Assembly (NCBI RefSeq): GCF_018449635.1
Contig: NZ_JAAVUV010000007.1
Coordinates: forward strand, 186,001 to 250,000
Reading direction: 5' to 3'
DNA from: Caballeronia sp. dw_276
GTDB taxonomy: Bacteria > Pseudomonadota > Gammaproteobacteria > Burkholderiales > Burkholderiaceae
Length of the DNA: 64,000 nucleotides
Numbering within the stretch: the first letter of the stretch is position 1; every line of letters begins with the position of its first letter. Made by a program: the position numbers and the translations under genes. The notes below the pieces were generated by a model that was not told the DNA's origin, searched no databases, and worked only from the letters and a program-made list of their open reading frames with translations. Shown here piece after piece: positions 18,485 to 27,393 of this stretch.

Positions 18485-18998
18485 GCGGATGTTGATCGTG
18501 GTCGATATGCAGGCGAAGTTGATGCCGCATATAGACGGCGGGGCGCGCGTGTTCGATCGTTGCGCCGCGTTGATCGCAGCGGCGGATTTGCTCGATATCC
18601 CCGTGCTCGTCACGGAGCAGAATCCGCGTGGACTCGGTGCAACCGTGGAAGGCTTGATTGGCGAGCGGCATCGCGTAATCGAAAAACATACCTTCGATGC
18701 AACCCTCTGCCCGGATTTCACCGCCGCCTTGCCATCGAAGGACACGGTGCTGTTCGTGGCCGGCTGCGAGGCGCATGTCTGCGTGTTGCTGACCGTGCGC
18801 GGTTTGCTGAAACTCGGCTACACGGTGGAACTCATTGCCGATGCCATCGGTTCACGCTCGCCGGAGAACAAGGCAATCGCTTTGACAAGAGCACAGCGCG
18901 ATGGCGCGTTTCCGACCACGGCCGAAACCGCAATTTTCGGCTGGCTGGAAAGCTGCCGCCATCCGCGTTTCAAGAAAGTGCTCGCGCTCGTCAAGTAA
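18474..18998 (+). CDS. Isochorismatase-family cysteine hydrolase
   Basis: A 174-residue member of the nicotinamidase/isochorismatase fold. The catalytic triad can be read: Asp in LIVVDMQAKL, Lys in VIEKHTFDA and Cys in VAGCEAHVCVL. Within the family it resembles the short YcaC-like hydrolases of unknown substrate. The GTG start at 18474 lies inside the preceding gene, whose stop is 11 bases downstream, so translation is coupled to it. A substrate cannot be named from sequence. Confidence 0.88.
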   Translation: MKPERMLIVVDMQAKLMPHIDGGARVFDRCAALIAAADLLDIPVLVTEQNPRGLGATVEGLIGERHRVIEKHTFDATLCPDFTAALPSKDTVLFVAGCEAHVCVLLTVRGLLKLGYTVELIADAIGSRSPENKAIALTRAQRDGAFPTTAETAIFGWLESCRHPRFKKVLALVK

Positions 18999-19145
18999 AG
19001 CGTGAGCCATGCTTGGCCGTCATGGCTGGCATGAGCAGATTTCGATTGTTACGGGATTTTGGCCTCCCTACAGTCCATTCATGTCCGCGGTCATTCGAAT
19101 CGCGAGCCAATCGATTTTTTTCGACCTCTGCTCAAGGCCACCATC

Positions 19146-19943
19146 ATGACCCTTCGTCTTTCACGTCTCGCCCGGCGCATTTTCGTGGCCGCCGCTTTCG
19201 CCGCGCCGCTCGCTGGCGCTTCGTTCGCCCATGCCGACGCCCTCGATACCGTGCAGAAAAGCGGCGTCGTGCGCGTCGGCGTGTTCATGGATTACCCGCC
19301 GTTTGGTTCTATTGGTCCGGATATGAAGCCGCAGGGGTATGACATCGAAATGGCCGACTACCTGGCGAAAGCAATGAAGGTCAAGGTCGAACTCGTGCCC
19401 ATCACGGGCGAGAACCGCATGGCGTACATCGCGACCGGTAAAGCCGATGTTCTGCTGAGCGTGGGCCAGACGCCCGAGCGCGACAAGGTTCTCGACTTTT
19501 CGCGGCCGTATGCGCCTTACTACCTGGCGGTGTTCGGGCCGAAGTCACTGCCCGTTAAAAGCGAAAAGGATCTGGCCGGCAAGACAATTTCCGTGGCGCG
19601 CGGCACGCTGGAAGACCTGAGCGTGACGAAGGTCGCGCCGCCGGATGCGACCATCAAGCGTTTTGATGACCCCAACGGCGCGATCTCAGCGTTTTTGTCG
19701 GGGCAGGTTCAATTGATGGTGGTGGGCAACGATGTCGGCGCAACGATCATCGCGCGCAATCCGCCGATCGCGCCGGAGCAGAAGTTCCAGCTCTTCAGCT
19801 CGCCGGATCATGTGGCGGTCAATAAGGGCGAGACGCGCCTGCTGAAGGAAGTCGATGCAGCCGTGCTGAAGGCCAAGAACGATGGCACGCTGAACAAGCT
19901 GTCCACGAAGTGGCTGAAAGCGCCTTATCCGAGCGATCTGTAA
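19146..19943 (+). CDS. Amino-acid ABC transporter periplasmic binding protein (SBP_bac_3)
   Basis: A 265-residue family 3 binding protein. The signal peptide (LRLSRLARRIFVAAAFAAPL, cleavage after SFAHA) is followed by LDTVQKSGVVRVGVFMDYPP and the ligand-loop region GYDIEMADYLAKAMKVKVEL, as in cystine- or polar-amino-acid-binding proteins. The ATG at 19146 is chosen because it starts the signal peptide; the open frame runs 29 codons further upstream. No permease or ATPase gene is adjacent, so it is an orphan binding protein that must work with distant subunits. A long terminator-like hairpin follows. Confidence 0.9.
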   Translation: MTLRLSRLARRIFVAAAFAAPLAGASFAHADALDTVQKSGVVRVGVFMDYPPFGSIGPDMKPQGYDIEMADYLAKAMKVKVELVPITGENRMAYIATGKADVLLSVGQTPERDKVLDFSRPYAPYYLAVFGPKSLPVKSEKDLAGKTISVARGTLEDLSVTKVAPPDATIKRFDDPNGAISAFLSGQVQLMVVGNDVGATIIARNPPIAPEQKFQLFSSPDHVAVNKGETRLLKEVDAAVLKAKNDGTLNKLSTKWLKAPYPSDL

Positions 19944-19981
19944 GCTGGCTTGCGATTAACTTTCCGGACCAAATTGTTGTT

Positions 19982-20019
19982 AAACGCAAACTGCCGCCCT
20001 TGGGCGGCAGTTTGCGTTT
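19982..20019. terminator. Bidirectional terminator hairpin
   Basis: A perfect 18-base inverted repeat with a two-base loop (19982-19999 and 20002-20019), lying between the convergent binding-protein gene and mqsA. The outer arms are A-rich on one side and T-rich on the other, so it can end transcription from both directions. Confidence 0.85.
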
Positions 20020-20024
20020 GGGGC

Positions 20025-20426
20025 TTACGCGGCTCTGACTTCATCTAAAAGATCAGGATGGTGATCCAATATTTTCAGCAACTTGACTAGAGCCAATGGC
20101 GGTCTTGTTTTCCCATTTTCGTAACGGGAAAAAGCATTGACGCCGCCGCCAAATATCTCGGCAGCTTCGCGTTGGTCAAGGGCAAGCTTTTTGCGAACGC
20201 TCGCAATGAAAGCCGGATCGACGATAGTCGCGTTCACTTGCTTGTTGAATTCAAGCATCGCTGCGTTAATCCGCCACGACTCGGCCGTATCGAATATTGC
20301 TTCACTGCAAGCCGGGCAAAAGTCGCCGGTTGCGTCCGGAATCATCGTTGACTCGCCCTTGTATGCATACGGCAGATCGCGTGTGCCGCGTTCGAGTTCC
20401 GCTGCGCCACAGACCGGACACTTCAT
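20025..20426 (-). CDS. mqsA: MqsA-type antitoxin / autorepressor
   Basis: A 133-residue antitoxin. The N-terminal zinc domain has two CxxC pairs (MKCPVCGAAEL and FCPACSEA), and the C-terminal HTH_XRE domain reads VRKKLALDQREAAEIFGGGV with FSRYENGKTRPP, matching MqsA closely in length and order. It would bind and neutralise the MqsR ribonuclease and repress the operon. Its ATG overlaps the mqsR stop by four bases (ATGA). It is probably functional whatever the state of the toxin gene. Confidence 0.93.
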   Translation of the reverse strand: MKCPVCGAAELERGTRDLPYAYKGESTMIPDATGDFCPACSEAIFDTAESWRINAAMLEFNKQVNATIVDPAFIASVRKKLALDQREAAEIFGGGVNAFSRYENGKTRPPLALVKLLKILDHHPDLLDEVRAA

Positions 20427-20726
20427 GCGCCTAGCTCCTTGAAGGACACCACAAGCACGTCATCGATGACCGTCAGTTTCAAGTAAATCGGTCCGGCGGA
20501 TGTGGTTGGTTGATAAACGTCTTGCCAAACGCGGTGGTCGGCATACGTTGTCATGCTTTTATAGAAATCGCTTGGTACCAGTGCTCTAACCACCTGCATC
20601 ATCTCGTCGAAGTCGAAGCCCAACGCGGCAGCGCCGCTAAGCGCGGACATGGTCGAGCGCACTTTGCCTGCTTCGACAAGAGCAAAAACCACAGAAAGCC
20701 GGCAGTGAGGGACGCCTTTTTTCCAT
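20423..20726 (-). CDS. mqsR: MqsR-type mRNA interferase toxin, start out of frame (apparent one-base insertion)
   Basis: The body is a good MqsR: SDFYKSMTTYADHRVWQDVY followed by YLKLTVIDDVLVVSFKELG. MqsR is a RelE-like ribonuclease that cuts mRNA at GCU. In the body frame the nearest start is a GTG at 20692, giving 89 residues and losing the expected N-terminus. The ATG at 20724-20726 is followed by six A residues and begins MEK in another frame; with five A residues it would run MEKGVPHCRLSVVFALVEAG straight into the body (100 residues), matching E. coli MqsR (MEKRTPHTRLSQ...). The toxin is therefore either inactivated by an insertion, variable in an A-run, or affected by a sequencing error. 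Confidence 0.85.
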
Positions 20727-20736
20727 GCGCCCAGAT

Positions 20737-20756
20737 TAACCTACTTGGTTAGTATA
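20737..20756 (-). promoter_or_regulatory. mqsRA operator and -10 element
   Basis: A perfect palindrome TAACC-TACTT-GGTTA (20737-20751) lies just upstream of mqsR, close to the AACCT/AGGTT half-sites known for MqsA. A TATACT -10-like hexamer (complement of 20751-20756) abuts it, so bound MqsA would block transcription start. Confidence 0.7.
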
Positions 20757-21031
20757 GACAATTTTTGGGATAGCCGTTCGATAATTCGATCACTCGCTCC
20801 CCGCGTGTTTTTACCGTTGAATGTAGCCCTTACCTGCAATCGCGCGATCAGCGCCCCGCCGCTGCGCGCTCCGTGTCGATGGCACCGGACTTGCTCACTG
20901 CCTTTGTCTCCATTTGCCTTTTCACCAACAGGAAGGCGAATGCGGACAGCACCGCTGTTAGCCAGACGCATCGCGAGATTGAGTGCGTCGAGCCAACGCC
21001 GACCGACTCAGCGAGGAGCTTTCACATCGCC

Positions 21032-21727
21032 ATGCCCCACAAGACCGACAGCACCACTTCATCCCCAGACATAACCAAACCTTCCCGACGCCGTTTCCTC
21101 CAATCCGCCGCCGCAGCCGCAGCGGTATCTACCGCACCCTTGGCACATGCACAGCAGCAACCGGTAAGCGCGGAAGCGCCCGTGGTATCGGCGAATCCTG
21201 GCGCAGCCGCCCCCCTGATGCCCGTGAAGCTGATCATCAATGGTCATTCTTACGAAATGCAACTGGAGGCGCGCACCACGCTGCTCGACGCCCTGCGCGA
21301 ATACGCGAGTCTTACCGGAACGAAGAAAGGCTGCGACCGCGGTCAATGCGGCGCGTGCACGGTGATCGCGAACGGCCGGCGCATCAACTCCTGCCTGACG
21401 CTTGCCGTCATGCATGAAGGCGAATCGATCACGACCGTCGAAGGTCTCGCAACGGCGCAAACGCTGAGCCCCATACAGGCGGCTTTCATCGAGCACGATG
21501 CCTTTCAGTGCGGTTTCTGTACGCCCGGGCAACTGTGTTCGGCCACAGCCTTGCTCGATGAATTCCGTGCCGGCGATGCGAGCGCCGCCACCGCCGATGT
21601 CCGCTTCCGCCCGCCCCAACTCTCCGACGATGAAATCCGCGAACGCATGAGCGGCAACATCTGTAGATGTGGCGCGTATCCGAACATTGTCTCGGCGGTG
21701 AAAGCCATTTCCATCACCAAGGCATAG
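21032..21727 (+). CDS. paoA: Aldehyde oxidoreductase, 2Fe-2S subunit (PaoA-like)
   Basis: A 231-residue iron-sulfur subunit of a molybdenum-dependent, periplasmic aldehyde oxidase. The twin-arginine signal is KPSRRRFLQSAAAAAAV with cleavage near LAHA. Two [2Fe-2S] clusters are visible: KGCDRGQCGACTV plus a downstream INSC, and FQCGFCTPGQLC with NICRCGAYPN. The ATG at 21032 is chosen because it gives a normal Tat signal length; GAGGAG lies upstream. It is the first of three contiguous genes (2Fe-2S, FAD, molybdopterin). PaoABC oxidises aromatic aldehydes in E. coli; substrate here is inferred from that. Confidence 0.92.
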   Translation: MPHKTDSTTSSPDITKPSRRRFLQSAAAAAAVSTAPLAHAQQQPVSAEAPVVSANPGAAAPLMPVKLIINGHSYEMQLEARTTLLDALREYASLTGTKKGCDRGQCGACTVIANGRRINSCLTLAVMHEGESITTVEGLATAQTLSPIQAAFIEHDAFQCGFCTPGQLCSATALLDEFRAGDASAATADVRFRPPQLSDDEIRERMSGNICRCGAYPNIVSAVKAISITKA

Positions 21728-21736
21728 GAGCGCGAC

Positions 21737-22726
21737 ATGGATGCCATTTCCTACGAACGCGCAGCCGATGTCAGCGCGGCAATCAAGGCTGCGCAGCAGC
21801 CGGGCGTTGCGTTTATCGGCGGCGGGACAAATCTGCTCGACCTCATGAAAGGCGGCGTCGCAAGGCCTTCGAAACTCGTCGATATCACGCATATCGACGG
21901 CCTCGGCGCCGTGACTCCGTTACCCGATGGCGGCCTGCGTATCGGCGCGCTGGTTCGCAATAGCGACGCCGCGAATCACGCATGGATTCGCGGGCGTTAT
22001 CCGCTTTTATCGGAGGCGTTTCTGGCGGGTGCATCGGCGCAATTGCGCAATATGGCAACCGTCGGCGGCAACCTGATGCAACGCACGCGCTGCTATTACT
22101 TCTACGACACAGGCTTCCAGCAGTGCAACAAACGCATGCCGGGCAGCGGTTGCGCGGCGCTGGAAGGCAACAACCGAATTCACGCGATCCTCGGCGCGAG
22201 CGATCAATGCATCGCGACGAATCCCTCCGATATGAGCGTGGCGCTCGCCGCCCTCGATGCCGTCGTGCGCGTGAACGGTCCGCAAGGCGAACGTGCGATT
22301 CCGTTTGCGGAATTTCATCGGTTGCCGGGGGATCATCCTGAAGTCGATACCACGCTGAAACCGGGCGAACTGATTACATCGGTGGATCTGCCGCCGCCCT
22401 TGTTCGCCGAGCATTCGCATTATCTGAAGGTGCGCGATCGCGCAAGTTACGCTTTCGCGCTGGTTTCGGTTGCGGCCGCGTTGCAGATGGACGGCGACAC
22501 GGTGAAGACGGCGCGCATTGCGTTGGGCGGCGTCGCCCACAAACCATGGCGGGCGACGGCGACGGAACAGATGCTTGTCGGCAAGCCCTTATCGCACGAC
22601 ACATTGCAACGCGCCGCGGCGCTCGCGGTGCGTGATGCGAAGGGTTATCGCGAAAACAGCTTCAAGATCGAGCTGGCTCAACGCGCGATCATCCGCGCGG
22701 TTTCCACCGCTGGAGGTATGGCATGA
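21737..22726 (+). CDS. paoB: Aldehyde oxidoreductase, FAD-binding subunit (PaoB-like)
   Basis: A 329-residue FAD subunit of the xanthine dehydrogenase family. FAD-binding segments are visible ([18 protein letters not shown], and [20 protein letters not shown]). The latter, with the following [15 protein letters not shown], resembles the extra [4Fe-4S]-binding insertion of PaoB-type subunits. The C-terminal CO_deh_flav_C region follows. It begins ten bases after paoA and its stop overlaps the paoC start by four bases (ATGA). It passes electrons from the molybdenum site through the iron-sulfur clusters to FAD. Confidence 0.93.
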   Translation: MDAISYERAADVSAAIKAAQQPGVAFIGGGTNLLDLMKGGVARPSKLVDITHIDGLGAVTPLPDGGLRIGALVRNSDAANHAWIRGRYPLLSEAFLAGASAQLRNMATVGGNLMQRTRCYYFYDTGFQQCNKRMPGSGCAALEGNNRIHAILGASDQCIATNPSDMSVALAALDAVVRVNGPQGERAIPFAEFHRLPGDHPEVDTTLKPGELITSVDLPPPLFAEHSHYLKVRDRASYAFALVSVAAALQMDGDTVKTARIALGGVAHKPWRATATEQMLVGKPLSHDTLQRAAALAVRDAKGYRENSFKIELAQRAIIRAVSTAGGMA

Positions 22727-24951
22727 GTGTTCTTGGACAACCGCTCGATCGCACCGACGGTCTTCTGAAAGTAACCGGTCAAGCCCGGTATTCCGCCGAT
22801 AACCCCGAAGCCAAACTCGCACACGCGGTACTCGTGATGAGCACGATTGCGCATGGCCGGGTTGTATCGATGGACACCGCCCGCGTGCAGTCCATGCCCG
22901 GCGTACTGCTCGTGATGACGCACGAAACCGCCATGCGCTTGCCCAATGGCGGCAAGCCCGATGCGTCGCCGCCAGCGGTGCGCAGGTTATCGTTGTTGCA
23001 GACCGATGAAGTGCGCTACAGCAACGAGCCTATCGCGGTCGTCGTGGCCGACACGCTCGAACGCGCTACCGACGGCGCGCGCAAATTGCAGGCGTCGGTC
23101 AAGTACGAAGCCGCCACGCCCAACGCGGACTACCAGCGCGCGAAGTCCAGTGCGTACCGGCCGGAAAAAATGATGGGAAGGCCCATCGATACACAACGCG
23201 GCGATGTCGCCGCAGGTTTGCGACAAGGCCCGACAAGACTCGACGTGGTCTACACCACGCCGAACGAACACCACAACCCGATGGAACCGCACGCAACCCT
23301 GGCTCGCTGGGACGGCCCCCATCTCACGCTCTACGATGCAACCCAGGGTGTCTCGGGCGAGCGCAGCGCGGTGGCAAAAACGCTTGGCATCAGCGAAGAA
23401 AACGTGCGCGTGATTTGCCCATTCGTTGGCGGCGGATTCGGCTGCAAAGGGTCGGCGTGGTCGCACGTCGTGCTCGCCGCGATGGCGGCGAAGCAGACCG
23501 GCCGCCCCGTGCGGCTCGTGCTCGAACGTCCGCAGATGTTCGGCATGGTCGGCAACCGTCCGTTCACCGAACAGCATTTCCAGGTCGCCGCACGCGATGA
23601 CGGCACGCTGACCGGCATGCGCCATGACGTGATATCGACGACATCGACTTTCGAGGACTGGAACGAAAGCTCCGCCATTCTTACGCGCATGTTGTACGCC
23701 ACGCCGAATCAGGCGACCACGCACAAGCTCGTGAAACTCGATGTCGGAACGCCCACGTTCATGCGCGCGCCGGGCGAGACAAGCGGCTCGTTCGCCCTCG
23801 AATCCGCGATGGACGAAATGGCATACCAGTTGAACATGGACCCGCTCGCGTTCCGCCTGAAAAACTACGCCGACATGGAACCGCAGGAGAAAAAACCGTG
23901 GTCGGAAAAGTCGCTGCGCGAGTGTTATGAGAAAGGCGCGGCGAAGTTCGGCTGGTCGCGGCGCAACCCTAAACCGCGTTCCATGCGTGAAGGCAATACG
24001 CTGATCGGCTGGGGCATGGCAACGGCAACGTATCCGGCGAATCGCAGCGAGGCATCGGCGGTCGTGCGCATCCTGCCGGACGGGACGGCGATGGCGGCAT
24101 CGGGCACGCAGGATCTCGGCACCGGCACGTTCACAGTGATGACCCAAGTCGCCGCCGATGCCCTCGGCTTCCCGATGGAAATGGTCACGTTCGCGCTCGG
24201 GGATTCGTCGTTGCCGAAAGCGCCGGTATCGGGCGGATCGCAATCGGCGGCAAGTGTGTCGCCGGCGGTGCGCGAAGCGGCATCGCAAGTGCGCGGCAAG
24301 TTGATCGCGATGACCATTGCGGACTCGGCGTCTCCGTTGAGCGGCGTATCGCCCGATGACGTGACGGTCAACAACGGCTGGGTGATCAGCCGCGCGGACC
24401 CATCGAAGCGCGATCCCGCGGCGGCCGTGATTGCGAGAAATGGCGGCAAGCCGATCGAAGCCACGGCCACCGTAAAACCCGGCGACGAAAAAAAGGAATA
24501 CGCGTTCCACTCGTTCGGCGCGGTGTTCGCGGAAGTTCATGTCGATGCCGATCTCGGCACGATTCGCGTCGCGCGCGTGGTGAGCGTCTACGACGTCGGC
24601 AATTTGCTCAACGAAAAAACCGCGCACAGCCAGTTGATGGGCGGCGTGGTGTGGGGCATCGGCTCGGCGCTGACCGAGAAGAGCGAACTTGATCCGCGCT
24701 ACGGCCGCTACACGAATGCCAATCTCGCGGAGTACCACGTGCCGGTGAACGCCGATATCAACTCAATCGACATCACCGTGCTCGGCCAGGCTGATCCGCA
24801 TATCAATTCGCTGGGCGTGCGGGGTATCGGCGAGATCGGCATCACGGGCGTGGCGGGCGCGATTGCCAACGCGGTGTATCACGCCACCGGCGTGCGCGTG
24901 CGTGATCTGCCGATTACGCTCGACAAGGTCATGCCGAAGACGATGGTTTGA
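22723..24951 (+). CDS. paoC: Aldehyde oxidoreductase, molybdopterin-binding subunit (PaoC-like)
   Basis: A 742-residue catalytic subunit holding the molybdenum cofactor. Family segments include [13 protein letters not shown] (substrate/cofactor loop), [20 protein letters not shown] and the terminal [17 protein letters not shown], which contains the catalytic glutamate of this family. No own signal peptide; PaoC homologues are carried out by the Tat signal of the small subunit. It overlaps paoB by four bases and is followed by a terminator and then a MocA-like gene, which fits a need for the cytidine form of the cofactor. Confidence 0.94.
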   Translation: MSVLGQPLDRTDGLLKVTGQARYSADNPEAKLAHAVLVMSTIAHGRVVSMDTARVQSMPGVLLVMTHETAMRLPNGGKPDASPPAVRRLSLLQTDEVRYSNEPIAVVVADTLERATDGARKLQASVKYEAATPNADYQRAKSSAYRPEKMMGRPIDTQRGDVAAGLRQGPTRLDVVYTTPNEHHNPMEPHATLARWDGPHLTLYDATQGVSGERSAVAKTLGISEENVRVICPFVGGGFGCKGSAWSHVVLAAMAAKQTGRPVRLVLERPQMFGMVGNRPFTEQHFQVAARDDGTLTGMRHDVISTTSTFEDWNESSAILTRMLYATPNQATTHKLVKLDVGTPTFMRAPGETSGSFALESAMDEMAYQLNMDPLAFRLKNYADMEPQEKKPWSEKSLRECYEKGAAKFGWSRRNPKPRSMREGNTLIGWGMATATYPANRSEASAVVRILPDGTAMAASGTQDLGTGTFTVMTQVAADALGFPMEMVTFALGDSSLPKAPVSGGSQSAASVSPAVREAASQVRGKLIAMTIADSASPLSGVSPDDVTVNNGWVISRADPSKRDPAAAVIARNGGKPIEATATVKPGDEKKEYAFHSFGAVFAEVHVDADLGTIRVARVVSVYDVGNLLNEKTAHSQLMGGVVWGIGSALTEKSELDPRYGRYTNANLAEYHVPVNADINSIDITVLGQADPHINSLGVRGIGEIGITGVAGAIANAVYHATGVRVRDLPITLDKVMPKTMV

Positions 24952-24967
24952 CGGTTTGTCGTTGCGG

Positions 24968-25002
24968 AAACCGCGCGGTTTAAAACGCCGCGCGGTTTTT
25001 TT
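24968..25002 (+). terminator. Rho-independent terminator after paoC
   Basis: An 11-base stem (24968-24978 and 24988-24998) with a nine-base loop followed by a run of T residues to 25002. It lies between paoC and the mocA-like gene. Confidence 0.85.
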
Positions 25003-25077
25003 CGTGCTTGCCGCGCGCGATGCGGCTTGTCAGAATCGACGCTTCTCTCTTTTTCCCTCTTCGTCAGGACGCCGGCC

Positions 25078-25665
25078 ATGAGTTATTCATCGAGCGCAAC
25101 CGGCATCCTGCTTGCCGCCGGCTACGGTTCCCGCTTCGACCCGAGCGGCCTTCACAACAAGTTGCTCGCCACGCTTCCCGACGGCACGCCGGTGGTATTC
25201 CAGTCCGCGCGGCGTTTGTTGTCGGCTGTATCGAGCGTGCTTGCCGTGGTTCGGCCGGGATCGGAGAAGCTCGCTGAGGTTTTAAACGAGGCGGGCTGCA
25301 ACGTGATGTTTTCCATCGATGCCGAACGCGGCATGGGCGCCACGCTCGCCGCCGCCGTGCGTGCGACGCCGGAGGCCGAGGGCTGGCTCGTGACGCTCGG
25401 CGACATGCCATGGATAGAGCCGGGGACGGTGGAAGCAGTCGCGCGCTCGCTGGACGCGGGGGCGTCGATCGTGGCGCCGTTTTATCGCGGGCAACGGGGA
25501 CATCCGGCGGGGTTTGGCGCGATGCACCTGGAAACGCTCAGCGCGCTCGATGGTGACGCCGGAGCGCGGGCGCTGTTCATGTCGGAGACGGTGGCAAAGA
25601 TCGATGTCGACGATGCGAACATCTTGCGCGATGTCGATGTGCCGGGGGATTTGCTGGGTCGATGA
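25078..25665 (+). CDS. MocA-like molybdenum cofactor nucleotidyltransferase
   Basis: A 195-residue NTP transferase. The nucleotide-binding motif is GILLAAGYGSRFD near the N-terminus and the metal-binding aspartate is in LVTLGDMPWIEPGTVE, as in MocA/MobA-type enzymes that attach CMP (or GMP) to molybdopterin. Its position after paoABC suggests it makes the MCD form used by that oxidase. The ATG at 25078 is favoured over an upstream start because the upstream part is not family-like. It replaces the XdhC-like paoD that follows paoABC in E. coli, which was not seen here. Confidence 0.85.
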   Translation: MSYSSSATGILLAAGYGSRFDPSGLHNKLLATLPDGTPVVFQSARRLLSAVSSVLAVVRPGSEKLAEVLNEAGCNVMFSIDAERGMGATLAAAVRATPEAEGWLVTLGDMPWIEPGTVEAVARSLDAGASIVAPFYRGQRGHPAGFGAMHLETLSALDGDAGARALFMSETVAKIDVDDANILRDVDVPGDLLGR

Positions 25666-25677
25666 AGCGCAGTTTGC

Positions 25678-26373
25678 TCAAGCCGCCAACACCCCATCCT
25701 CATCCGTCGATACCAGAAAGCAGCGCCGGCTCATATCGACCAGCGTCGCTCCGAACCCCTTGCGCGCCCTGAAGTCCGTGCGCGCGCTCGTCACCACGCG
25801 CGGCGCCGCGCTCCATGCAATCGACGCGCCGTCGGCAATCAACGCCTCGACGAGCGCGACGTCCTCGCTATGTTCCAGTGGTGCGAAACCGCCGACGCGC
25901 AAATAAGCCGCCGCCGAGACCCCCATGTTCGCGCCATGAATATGCCTGTGGTCATCTGCGTCCATGTAGTTGCGCGCGAAATGCTCGCGCACTGCCGACA
26001 AATGTGGCGACCAGTCGTGAATTGCGATGACGCCGCACACCGCATCGGCACACAGATCGAGCTGACGGACCAGCCAGTCATCGGCGACGACGCTGTCGGC
26101 ATCGGTGAAAGCGAGCCACCTCGCGCCCAGCGACAAGGCACGACGCGCGCCTTCCGCCCGCGCGATGCCGACATTGCGCGCGTCCACGGCGATCACCTCG
26201 GCGCCAAGGGACTTGGCAATGACCGGCGTCTCATCAGTGCAATGGTCGACAACCACGATCACGCGCACCTCTTCGCCCAACAGTTGATGATGACTCGCCG
26301 CGCGTTTTGCTGCTGTTACACATGCCCCGATCTGCTCTGCTTCGTTATGAGCCGGAATGACGATGCCAATCAT
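25678..26373 (-). CDS. Family 2 glycosyltransferase
   Basis: A 231-residue GT-A fold enzyme: IGIVIPAHNEAEQIGACVTA at the N-terminus, VVVDHCTDETPVIA and the DxD motif in WLAFTDADSVVADDWL. It would transfer a sugar from a nucleotide sugar to an unknown acceptor. There is no membrane segment. The ATG at 26371-26373 is family-like; the open frame extends 35 codons further upstream with a low-quality sequence. It is convergent with the mocA-like gene (12-base gap) and has no sugar-biosynthesis neighbours. Confidence 0.88.
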   Translation of the reverse strand: MIGIVIPAHNEAEQIGACVTAAKRAASHHQLLGEEVRVIVVVDHCTDETPVIAKSLGAEVIAVDARNVGIARAEGARRALSLGARWLAFTDADSVVADDWLVRQLDLCADAVCGVIAIHDWSPHLSAVREHFARNYMDADDHRHIHGANMGVSAAAYLRVGGFAPLEHSEDVALVEALIADGASIAWSAAPRVVTSARTDFRARKGFGATLVDMSRRCFLVSTDEDGVLAA

Positions 26374-26693
26374 GTTCTTCTCTCCGTTCGCATTTTCGTT
26401 GTCCGGTAAGCTCCGGACAGTTGCTGGAGACCCACAGCAATAGGCATTCCCAACGGAGGTCGAACCGATAAAAGCCACGCAAAAACATGGGTTTGCGTTA
26501 TTGCGATTATCGGAAAAAGCGAACGGAACCTGTACAAAATAACAGTACTTGGCGGAAGCCCGGCCAGAAACATTTTGAGACCCGACTGAAACAACACGTA
26601 ACTGGCGTCAACTTTCCTGGAAGCTTGGCGTTAACCCGGTGACAGCGCCAATTCCTGGCGACAAACTTACCGAACTGTGAGGCAACCGACTCC
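26374..26693. other. Intergenic region with one inverted repeat
   Basis: About 320 bases between divergent genes. It holds the inverted repeat GTCCGG-TAAGCT-CCGGAC (26401-26418), 28 bases upstream of the glycosyltransferase start, which could be an operator or a 5'-leader hairpin. The rest shows no gene or RNA that could be supported. Confidence 0.45.
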
Positions 26694-27191
26694 ATGGCCG
26701 CCCTTCCGCTTTCAGCACTTCAGCAACGCGAACAAAAACATGGCCACACCGCGCTTATCCCGCGCACGGCCGGTCAACTCAAGGCGGAACATGATCGTAT
26801 TGTCGGGCGCGCGAAGTTTTTCCTGTATGCGACGATCGCGCTGGCTATAGCCGGAATGATCGCCGTCGTGGCCATGCCGTTCTCGCCGATCCCGGACGAT
26901 TTCAGCTTCGGCGCGCAGGAAGTGGTCGCCGTGGCGGTGTTCGCAGCGTGCCTGTTCCTGCTGCACGAGCGCGCCGAGCTGATGCTGCGCCTCTACAACT
27001 TCGAGCCGGTCGAACAGACCACACAGGGCGAAATGCGCGCGCTGCTGCATCGCGTGCCGGAAGGTGCGTCGTATCAAAGCGCGCTGGCCGCCGAGAACCG
27101 CACTTTCGTGACGGTCGAAGTGGAGGAAATCCGACGTCGCGCCGATGCATTCAAACCCACGCCCGAAGGTCAGCAAACCCAAGAAGCCTGA
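26694..27191 (+). CDS. Hypothetical inner-membrane protein
   Basis: A 165-residue protein with two predicted membrane segments (FFLYATIALAIAGMIAVVAM, and EVVAVAVFAACLFLLHERA), a hydrophilic N-terminus and a charged C-terminal tail (FVTVEVEEIRRRADAF). No domain is recognised. The ATG at 26694 lies in a region of convincing codon use. It is a single gene ending in a strong terminator. Function unknown. Confidence 0.7.
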   Translation: MAALPLSALQQREQKHGHTALIPRTAGQLKAEHDRIVGRAKFFLYATIALAIAGMIAVVAMPFSPIPDDFSFGAQEVVAVAVFAACLFLLHERAELMLRLYNFEPVEQTTQGEMRALLHRVPEGASYQSALAAENRTFVTVEVEEIRRRADAFKPTPEGQQTQEA

Positions 27192-27237
27192 CATTGACCG
27201 GTGGTTCACACAAACACCGAACCACTCGGCACTAAAT

Positions 27238-27288
27238 AAATGAAAGCCGCCGCCCCGCGAACACGGGCCGGCGGCTTTCATTTTTTTT
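27238..27288 (+). terminator. Rho-independent terminator
   Basis: A 12-base perfect stem (27241-27252 and 27269-27280), flanked by AAA and a run of eight T residues, directly after the membrane protein gene. Confidence 0.88.
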
Positions 27289-27393
27289 AAAAACGTTTTG
27301 GTCAGGTCTTGAGCCTGTTTCTTGCTGAGTGAAGCTCCGCCAGCGAACGCATTTGAGCCGTTCGCTTCTTGTCCATCCGCGGAGCTTCGAAGC

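Noticed and set aside
22987..24738. 583-residue minus-strand open frame across paoC
   Set aside because: Antisense to a well-supported molybdopterin subunit; composition is typical of a shadow frame.
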